In this document: piece by piece, positions 57,452 through 64,000 of the stretch
Numbering within the stretch: the stretch's first letter is position 1
How the letters are laid out: every line of letters begins with the position of its first letter
DNA from: Novosphingobium meiothermophilum
GTDB lineage: Bacteria; Pseudomonadota; Alphaproteobacteria; Sphingomonadales; Sphingomonadaceae
Direction of reading: 5' to 3'
Length of the DNA: 64,000 bases
Assembly (NCBI RefSeq): GCF_003171715.1
Contig: NZ_QGHL01000005.1
Span: 62,001-126,000 of the forward strand
The notes under the pieces: model-generated
The model's database searches: none
What the model saw: only the letters and a program-made list of their open reading frames with translations
Told to the model about the DNA's origin: nothing
Made by a program: the position numbers and the translations under genes

Positions 57452-60056
57452 TGGCCTGAGCCTTCAGTTCGTAAAGCAGGTCGAGCGCCTCGCGCGGGGA
57501 GAGCGCATCGATATCAAGCCCGTTCAGCCTTTCGCGCAGGGCATCGACCTTTTCTTCGGCGGCCTCGATCGCGGCCGCAAACAGCGGCAGGTCATCCAGC
57601 CCCGCTGCCAGCCCGCCGGTGGCCGCGCGGCCCTTTTCCAGCTTTTCCAGCACCGCTTTCGCGCGCTTGATGACCGGCGCGGGCACGCCTGCCAGCCGCG
57701 CCACGGCAAGGCCATAGGATTTGTCCGCAGGCCCCTCGGCCACTTCGTGCAGCAACACCAGATCGCCCTTCCACTCGCGTGCCCGCACATGGTGGAGCGA
57801 AAGCGCCTCGCAGGTCTCGGCCAGCCGCGCGAGTTCGTGGTAGTGCGTGGCAAAGAGGCAGCGGCTGCGGTTGATCGAATGCACCGCCTCGGCCACGGCC
57901 CATGCCAGCGCCAGACCGTCATAGGTGGAAGTGCCGCGGCCCACCTCGTCAAGAATCACGAAGCTGCGCTCCGTCGCCTGGGCAAGGATCGCGGCGGTTT
58001 CCACCATCTCGACCATGAAGGTCGAACGTCCGCGCGCCAGGTTATCCGCTGCCCCCACGCGGCTGAACAGGCGGTCCACCAGCCCCACCTTGGCCGCCTG
58101 CGCGGGCACGAAGCCGCCCGCCTGCGCCATCAGCACGATCAGCGCATTCTGGCGCAGGAAGGTGGACTTGCCGCCCATGTTCGGCCCGCCCACCAGCCAC
58201 AGCCGGTCCTGCGGCATCAGGGCGCAATCGTTGGCGACAAAGCGTTCGCCCTGTGCGGCCAGTGCGGCCTCCACCACCGGATGCCGCCCGCCCCGGATAT
58301 CAAGGCAGGGCTCGTCAACCACGCGCGGCAGCGCCCAGCCGCCTTCGGCCGCGCGTTCGGCCTGTCCTGCGGCCACGTCGATCCGGGCCAGCGCGGCGGC
58401 CGTGGCGGCAATGGCCTCTTTCGCGCGCACGGCGTGGCCCACCAGATCGGCAAAGTGGGCCTCTTCCATCGCCAGCGCGTGCCCGCCGCTTTCGGCGATC
58501 CGGCTCGCTTCCTCATGCAGCGCCAGCGCATTGAAGCGCACCGCACCCGCCATTGTCTGACGATGGGTAAAGCCCGAATCGGGTGCCATGAGCCGGTCGG
58601 CATGGCGCGCGGGAACCTCGATGAAATAGCCCAGCACGCCGTTGTGCCTGATCTTCAGTGCGGCAATGCCCGTCTCGTCGCGGTATTTCGCTTCCAGCGC
58701 GGCAATGGCGCGGCGCGCATTGCCCGATGCACGCCGCAGTTCGTCAAGCGCGGCATCGTATCCTTCGGCAATGAACCCGCCCTGCGCACGCTCGGTCGGC
58801 GGCAGCGGCACCAGCGCACGGGCATAAAGATCGCACAGCGCTCCGTGCCCGGCCAGCGCAGGCAAAAGGTCGCGCAGCGGCGCGGGCAGATCGGCACGGG
58901 CCAGCAGCAGATCGTGAAGCGCGCGCGCCTGCATCAGGCCATCGCGCAACTGGCCCAGATCGCGCGGAGAGCCGCGCCCTGCCACCACCCGTCCCAGCGC
59001 GCGGCCAACATCGGGCAGTGCGCGCAGCAGCCCGCGCACATCGCCGCGCAGGAGCGGATCGTCATGCAGCCAGCTCACCACTTCCAGCCGCCGGTTGATC
59101 GCGCGCGCATCGGTCAGCGGCGCAGATAGATCCTCGGCCAGCAGCCGCGCCCCGGCCCCGGTCACGCAACGGTCAATCGCCTCGACCAGACTGCCGCGCC
59201 GCGTGCCTTGCGAACTGACAAGGATCTCAAGGCTGGCGCGCGTCGCCTCGTCCATGACCATGTGCGTGCCGGCATCGCGCACCACCGGCGGCAGCAGCAG
59301 CGGCAGGGTTCCGCGCCCCACATGGTCGAGATAGGCAATCAGCCCGCCAGCCGCAGCCAGCATCGCGCGGCTGAACCGGCCAAAGCCATCCAGCGCGTGA
59401 ACGCCGTGCACCGCCTTCAACCGGGCCTCGCCCTCGTCGCTGGAAAACATGCGATTCGGACGGGCCACACCATCGGGGGGCGGCGCACCGCACGATGCGG
59501 GCCACGAATCGGGTATCACCACCTCGCTTGCGCCCAGCCGCGCCAGCGCGGCGCCGATCTGGTCGGGCGCACACTCCTCCAGCTCCATCCGCCCGGTGGA
59601 AATGTCGCAGGCGGCAATCCCGATCGTGCCGCGCACCTCGCACAGCGCCGCCAGCACATTGGCACGGCGCGGCTCAAGCAGGGCCTCTTCGGTCAGCGTG
59701 CCCGCCGTCACGAAGCGCACGATGTCGCGCGCCACCAGCGCCTTGGAACCGCCGCGTTTCCTTGCTTCTTCGGGCGTTTCCACCTGTTCGGCAATGGCCA
59801 CGCGGCACCCTGCGCGGATCAGGCGCGCAAGGTAGCCTTCGGCCGCATGGACCGGCACCCCGCACATCGGCACGGGCACCCCGCCGTGCTCGCCCCGGCT
59901 GGTGAGCGCGATGTCGAGCACTTGCGCTGCCATGCGCGCATCCTCGAAGAACAGCTCGAAGAAATCGCCCATCCGGTAGAACAGCAGACAGTCGCCAGCC
60001 TGCTCTTTCAGAGCAAGATATTGCGCCATCATCGGAGTTGGGGCATTAGACGTCAC
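57444..60056 (-). CDS. mutS: DNA mismatch repair protein MutS
   Basis: 870-residue mismatch-binding ATPase. Starts with GTG at 60056; ATG codons eight and nine residues later are alternatives. Mismatch-reading FYRMGDFFELFFEDA near residue 27, then the clamp and lever domains, Walker A GGPNMGGKST near residue 620, ILDEVGRGTSTYDGLALAWA and FATHYHELARL. C-terminal helix-turn-helix present. Nucleoside phosphorylase gene overlaps its 3' end; divergent from the following membrane protein gene. Confidence 0.98.
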   Translation of the reverse strand: MTSNAPTPMMAQYLALKEQAGDCLLFYRMGDFFELFFEDARMAAQVLDIALTSRGEHGGVPVPMCGVPVHAAEGYLARLIRAGCRVAIAEQVETPEEARKRGGSKALVARDIVRFVTAGTLTEEALLEPRRANVLAALCEVRGTIGIAACDISTGRMELEECAPDQIGAALARLGASEVVIPDSWPASCGAPPPDGVARPNRMFSSDEGEARLKAVHGVHALDGFGRFSRAMLAAAGGLIAYLDHVGRGTLPLLLPPVVRDAGTHMVMDEATRASLEILVSSQGTRRGSLVEAIDRCVTGAGARLLAEDLSAPLTDARAINRRLEVVSWLHDDPLLRGDVRGLLRALPDVGRALGRVVAGRGSPRDLGQLRDGLMQARALHDLLLARADLPAPLRDLLPALAGHGALCDLYARALVPLPPTERAQGGFIAEGYDAALDELRRASGNARRAIAALEAKYRDETGIAALKIRHNGVLGYFIEVPARHADRLMAPDSGFTHRQTMAGAVRFNALALHEEASRIAESGGHALAMEEAHFADLVGHAVRAKEAIAATAAALARIDVAAGQAERAAEGGWALPRVVDEPCLDIRGGRHPVVEAALAAQGERFVANDCALMPQDRLWLVGGPNMGGKSTFLRQNALIVLMAQAGGFVPAQAAKVGLVDRLFSRVGAADNLARGRSTFMVEMVETAAILAQATERSFVILDEVGRGTSTYDGLALAWAVAEAVHSINRSRCLFATHYHELARLAETCEALSLHHVRAREWKGDLVLLHEVAEGPADKSYGLAVARLAGVPAPVIKRAKAVLEKLEKGRAATGGLAAGLDDLPLFAAAIEAAEEKVDALRERLNGLDIDALSPREALDLLYELKAQANG

Positions 60057-60146
60057 GCGACAGGGGGCTAGACCAGCCGCGCGTGTTTCTCAAACCATTG
60101 AAGCCAAATATCCGCAACTCCGCGGCCATGCTGGGGTAAACGAAGC

Positions 60147-61793
60147 TTGACGCAAGTCCGCCAAAGGAACTGGATCGCAGCCGCAAAGGCGCTCTGGGCG
60201 CAGGCCGGGGCCTTGCCGTGGCTGTCCGGCCCCGGCATCGCGCTGGGCGTATTGCTCATCTGCGCGCCCTTCATCCTGGTGGAGGTGCCCCCGCTGATCG
60301 ACGTGCCGGGCCACATGGGGGCCGCAGCGATCGAGGCGGCAGGACCGGGCAATCCGCTTGAACAGTATTTCACCTGGAAGTGGGTCTTCACGCTGAACAT
60401 CGGCGGCGGCGTCCTGATGAAGGTGCTGGGCGCGCAGTTCGGCATCCTTGCCGCCGGGTGGTGGAGCACGGTGCTCGCCACCGGGCTGTTCGCGCTGGGC
60501 TGCCTGTGGACCATCCGCATGCTCAACCCGCGCGGAGGACACGCGGCGGCTTGGTCGCTGATGTTCGTGTTCAGCTTTCCGCTGCTCACGGGCTTCCTCA
60601 ACTACATTCTCGCCACGGGGCTTGCGCTTACGGCCTTTGCCGCCTCGCTCTGGCTTGAACAGAAGAACCCGCGCGCGCGCGCCATCATGCTGCTGGTGGT
60701 GCAGCCCGTGGCCATGCTGTGCCATGCCATCGGCGGGCTGCTGCTGGCGCTGCTGGTCGGCGCCCATGCCCTTGGCCGGGCGATGGACGAACTGCCCGCT
60801 GGCTGGCGCTGGCGCGATCTGGCGGACCGGCGCTGGCTTGCCACGCTTGACTGGAAGGCCATCGGCCTGCGCCTGTGGCAGGCCTGCTGGCCGCTTGTCG
60901 CCACTGTCGTCACGATCCTTCTGTGGAAACTGCTCTCGCCCGAAGCGAAGAGCATGAACGTGTGGCGCTGGGACCAGAAGGCGTGGTCCTTCGTGCTCAC
61001 CCTGCGCGATCAGTCGAAGCTGCTCGATTTCGGCACCACGATCATCGCCTGCCTGCTGGTGCTGGCCGGGCCGCTGCTGGGCGCGCGCTGGTCGTGGCGG
61101 CAGGGCCTGCCCGCACTGGCCGTTTTCCTGCTGTTCATCGCCATTCCCAGCGACATCAACGGTTCGGCCTTTGTCGACATTCGCCTCCTGCCGGTGGCCG
61201 CCATGCTGGGCCTTGGCCTGCAGGACTGGAGCCGCGCGCGCCGTCCCCGTTGGGCAAGGCTTGTCGCCTATGCCGGGCTGGCGCTGCTGGCGGTGCGCCT
61301 GTCCGTCACCGCGTGGAGTTTTGCCGGCTATGCCGAGGACTACCGCAAGCAGCTTGCCGCGCTCAGCCATGTCGAGCCGGGCAGCCGTGTTCTCGCCTTT
61401 GTCGAACACTCGTGCCTCGATGAATCGTGGCGCAATACCCGGCGCGATCACCTTGCCAGTCTTGCCAGCCTCTACCGACAGGCGTGGGTGAACGACAACT
61501 GGGCCGTGCCGGGGCTGCACATGGTCGTCCCCCGCTTCCGTCCGGGCCGCAATTTCACCGCCGATCCTTCCGAGTTCGTCTGGTCGCGCCGCTGCGCAGG
61601 CAAGTGGCGGCGCACGGTGGATACCGCGCTCAAGTATGCCCCGATCGAACGCGTGGATTATGTCTGGCTGATCGACACGGGCCTTCCACACCGCGCCGAT
61701 CCGCGCCTCCAGCTCGTCTGGCAGGAAGGGCGCAGCCTGCTGTTCAAGGTGCGCCGCCTTGGCGTGCCGGGCTGGAACCTGCCTGAGCTGTAA
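60147..61793 (+). CDS. Polytopic membrane protein, 548 residues
   Basis: Inner-membrane protein with about nine to eleven hydrophobic helices between residues 25 and 400, then a roughly 140-residue soluble C-terminal domain. Early VEVPPLIDVPGHMGAA and the loop with FTWKWVFTLN resemble the first loop of dolichol-mannose-type membrane glycosyltransferases, but I cannot confirm a catalytic motif. TTG start, weak ribosome site. Could act on cell-surface sugars; function unknown. Confidence 0.75.
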   Translation: MTQVRQRNWIAAAKALWAQAGALPWLSGPGIALGVLLICAPFILVEVPPLIDVPGHMGAAAIEAAGPGNPLEQYFTWKWVFTLNIGGGVLMKVLGAQFGILAAGWWSTVLATGLFALGCLWTIRMLNPRGGHAAAWSLMFVFSFPLLTGFLNYILATGLALTAFAASLWLEQKNPRARAIMLLVVQPVAMLCHAIGGLLLALLVGAHALGRAMDELPAGWRWRDLADRRWLATLDWKAIGLRLWQACWPLVATVVTILLWKLLSPEAKSMNVWRWDQKAWSFVLTLRDQSKLLDFGTTIIACLLVLAGPLLGARWSWRQGLPALAVFLLFIAIPSDINGSAFVDIRLLPVAAMLGLGLQDWSRARRPRWARLVAYAGLALLAVRLSVTAWSFAGYAEDYRKQLAALSHVEPGSRVLAFVEHSCLDESWRNTRRDHLASLASLYRQAWVNDNWAVPGLHMVVPRFRPGRNFTADPSEFVWSRRCAGKWRRTVDTALKYAPIERVDYVWLIDTGLPHRADPRLQLVWQEGRSLLFKVRRLGVPGWNLPEL

Positions 61794-61922
61794 TTTCGCC
61801 TTGCTGCACCGCCGATCCGGCGCTGCCTCGCCTTGACGTAGCGGCAAAGAGCGGACAGGGCACACAGCCAAAGCCCGGTCATTCGCGCCGGTTCCAGTCT
61901 GCCCATCACCAACGGGGGAAAT

Positions 61923-64000
61923 ATGTCAGAGGAAAGCAACGTCCGTTTCACTGAACGCGAGGCGCTTTTCTACCACAACACCATCCGGCCCGGTAAGATC
62001 GAGATCATCGCCTCCAAGCCGATGGCCACCCAGCGCGATCTTTCGCTGGCCTATTCCCCCGGCGTGGCGGTTCCGGTCCGCGCCATCGCCGATGATCCCA
62101 AGACCGCCTATGATTACACCGCCAAGGGCAATCTGGTGGCGGTCATCTCCAACGGCACGGCCATTCTCGGCCTCGGCAATCTCGGCGCGCTGGCCTCCAA
62201 GCCGGTGATGGAAGGCAAGGCGGTGCTGTTCAAGCGCTTTGCCGATGTCGATTCGATCGATATCGAACTCGCCACCGAAGACCCCGATGCCTTCATCGAG
62301 GCCGTGGCGCTGATGGAGCCGACCTTTGGCGGGATCAACCTTGAAGACATCAAGGCGCCCGAATGCTTCATCATCGAACAGGCCCTGAAAGAGCGCCTGA
62401 AGATCCCGATCATGCACGATGACCAGCACGGCACGGCGATCATTTCCGCCGCCGGGCTGCTCAATGCCTGCCATCTGACGGGGCGCAAGCTCGAAGACGT
62501 GAAGGTCGTGGTCAACGGCGCGGGTGCGGCTGCCATCGCCTGCACCGCGCTCATCAAGGCCATGGGCGTGCGCCACAACAATGTCATCATGTGCGACCGG
62601 CAGGGCGTGATCTATCGCGGCCGCGAGACCGGCATGGACCAGTGGAAGAGCGCGCATGCCGTCGATACTTCGGCGCGCAGCCTCGAAGATGCGCTTGTCG
62701 GCGCAGACATCTTCCTCGGCCTTTCGGCGGCGGGCGCGCTCAAGCCCGAATGGGTCACGAAGATGGCGCCCCAGCCGATCATCTTCGCCATGGCCAACCC
62801 CGATCCGGAAATCACCCCGCCCGCGGCCAAGGCCGTGCGCCCGGACTGCATCGTTGCCACCGGCCGTTCGGACTATCCGAACCAGGTCAACAACGTGCTT
62901 GGCTTCCCCTTCATCTTCCGCGGCGCGCTTGATGTTCAGGCAACGACCATCAACGAGGAAATGAAGATCGCCGCCGCCGAGGCCATTGCCAAGCTGGCGC
63001 GCGAGCCTGTGCCCGAAGAAGTGGCCGCGGCCTATGGCATGAACCACACCTTCGGCCTCGATTACATCATCCCCGCCCCGTTCGATCCGCGCCTGATGGA
63101 AGTCGTCTCCTCGGCCGTGGCACAGGCGGCGATGGATTCAGGCGTCGCCCAGCGCCCGATCGAGGACATGGACGCCTACCGCACCAGCCTCAAGGCGCGG
63201 CTCAATCCCACCACCTCGGTGCTCACCAACGTCTTCGCGCAGGCAAGGGAAAACCCCAAGCGCGTGGTCTTTGCCGAGGCCGAAAACGAAGTGGTGCTTC
63301 GCGCCGCCATCCAGTTCAAGGATTTCGGCTATGGCACCCCGGTGCTGGTCGGCCGCACCCAGCCCGTGCTCGATCTGCTGGCCGAACTGGGCGTCAGCGA
63401 TCCCGATTCCTACGAGATCCACAATTCCGCGGTATCGCCGCTTGTGCCCGAAATGGTCGCCTATCTTTACGAGCGACTCCAGCGGCGCGGCTATCTTGAG
63501 CGCGACGTGCGGCGCATGGTCAATCAGGATCGCAACGTCTTTGCCTCGCTGCTCGTGGCGCTTGGCCATGGCGATGCGCTCATCACCGGGATGACGCGCA
63601 CTTTCGCCCAGTCGATGAAGGAAGTGCGCCGGGTGCTTGATCCCAAGCCCGGCCACCTGCCCTTCGGCATCCACCTGATGGTGGCAAAGAACTACACCGT
63701 GTTCCTTGCCGACACGACCGTGAACGAGCGGCCCTCTGCCGAAGACCTTGCCCAGATCGCGCGCGAAACCGCCGCCGTCGCCCGGCGCATGGGGCATGAA
63801 CCGCGCGTGGCCTTCCTTTCCTACTCGACCTTCGGCAATCCCTATGGCCGCTGGCTCGATTCGATCCGGGGCGCGGTGGCCATTCTCGATGCCGAGAACC
63901 CCGGCTTCGAATACGAAGGCGAAATGGCGCCCGATGCCGCGCTCAACCCCAAGGTCATGGCGAACTACCCGTTCAGCCGCCTTTCGGGTCCGGCCAATGT
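61923..64000 (+). CDS. maeB: NADP-dependent malic enzyme, MaeB type (3' truncated)
   Basis: Oxidative decarboxylation of malate to pyruvate. ATG at 61923 with GGGGGA upstream; 692 residues are visible and the frame runs off the window, so about 60 residues are missing. N-terminal malic-enzyme domain with AYSPGVAVPVRAIADDP, MEGKAVLFKRFA, DDQHGTAIISAAGLLNA and NAD(P)-binding VVNGAGAAAIACTALI. From about residue 435 follows the phosphotransacetylase-like regulatory domain (NPKRVVFAEAENEVVLRAA), as in hybrid MaeB proteins. Confidence 0.96.
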   Translation, partial: MSEESNVRFTEREALFYHNTIRPGKIEIIASKPMATQRDLSLAYSPGVAVPVRAIADDPKTAYDYTAKGNLVAVISNGTAILGLGNLGALASKPVMEGKAVLFKRFADVDSIDIELATEDPDAFIEAVALMEPTFGGINLEDIKAPECFIIEQALKERLKIPIMHDDQHGTAIISAAGLLNACHLTGRKLEDVKVVVNGAGAAAIACTALIKAMGVRHNNVIMCDRQGVIYRGRETGMDQWKSAHAVDTSARSLEDALVGADIFLGLSAAGALKPEWVTKMAPQPIIFAMANPDPEITPPAAKAVRPDCIVATGRSDYPNQVNNVLGFPFIFRGALDVQATTINEEMKIAAAEAIAKLAREPVPEEVAAAYGMNHTFGLDYIIPAPFDPRLMEVVSSAVAQAAMDSGVAQRPIEDMDAYRTSLKARLNPTTSVLTNVFAQARENPKRVVFAEAENEVVLRAAIQFKDFGYGTPVLVGRTQPVLDLLAELGVSDPDSYEIHNSAVSPLVPEMVAYLYERLQRRGYLERDVRRMVNQDRNVFASLLVALGHGDALITGMTRTFAQSMKEVRRVLDPKPGHLPFGIHLMVAKNYTVFLADTTVNERPSAEDLAQIARETAAVARRMGHEPRVAFLSYSTFGNPYGRWLDSIRGAVAILDAENPGFEYEGEMAPDAALNPKVMANYPFSRLSGPAN

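Noticed and set aside
57162..59129. 655-codon plus-strand open frame across mutS
   Set aside because: Antisense to mutS and the phosphorylase; low-complexity Arg/Gln/His translation.
61926..63047. 373-codon minus-strand frame inside maeB
   Set aside because: Shadow of the malic enzyme, which is open through the window end and has full family motifs.

Overview
The window is about 64 kb of high-GC chromosome from an alphaproteobacterium, most likely a sphingomonad of the Novosphingobium/Sphingomonas group. The call rests on gene content: a MipZ division-site ATPase, an UrcA-family and a CC_3452-family exported protein, a zf-CHCC zinc-finger protein, Do-like protease with an EcfG-type promoter, rpsT next to dnaA, and CtrA-like and GANTC-rich intergenic DNA. 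Gene density is high, composition looks even, and I see no insertion sequence, prophage, integrase, CRISPR array, rRNA or tRNA. Both ends cut genes: katG at the left lacks its N-terminus and maeB at the right lacks its C-terminus.

Left part (1-11.6 kb), redox and respiration: katG; a membrane-anchored thioredoxin-like protein with an Lgt-like N-terminus; a Prx6/AhpC-type peroxiredoxin translationally coupled to a cysteine-free ArsR regulator; cydDC facing cydABX; a monohaem DUF3365 lipoprotein coupled to cydX; and a TSUP exporter. A promoter with an overlapping ATTCGA-N11-TCGAAT inverted repeat lies between cydDC and cydABX.

Middle left (11.6-26.3 kb): a hypothetical gene behind a CtrA-like box, nadB, small zinc-ribbon-like proteins, an orphan ABC ATPase, tldD, two GNAT acetyltransferases, ispG, two L,D-transpeptidases (one YkuD_2, one YcbB-like) and a drug/metabolite transporter, then aconitase.

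Middle (26.3-42 kb): moeB, dnaA with a 480-bp AT-rich, GANTC-rich leader, rpsT with a clear terminator, cytochrome P450, then a tight minus-strand run mrp - molybdenum hydroxylase - hemH. hflKC-degP follow on the plus strand, then a class A penicillin-binding protein and msrB.

Right part (42-64 kb): several exported or membrane proteins of unknown role, an HxlR regulator with a near-perfect palindrome in front of it, a metallophosphoesterase, a DUF2322-panC pair divergent from mipZ and a membrane J-protein, phosphomannomutase, then a tight run of an HscC-like Hsp70, a J-like protein without the HPD motif and an Lhr-type 'ligase-associated' helicase. A nucleoside phosphorylase overlaps mutS; a polytopic membrane protein and the malic enzyme close the window.

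Most of the window is ordinary core genome. The parts that deserve a second look are the cyd/ArsR/peroxiredoxin/haem-lipoprotein neighbourhood, the HscC plus HPD-less J-like pair, and several intergenic operator-like sequences. I did not find a clearly new defence or mobile system.
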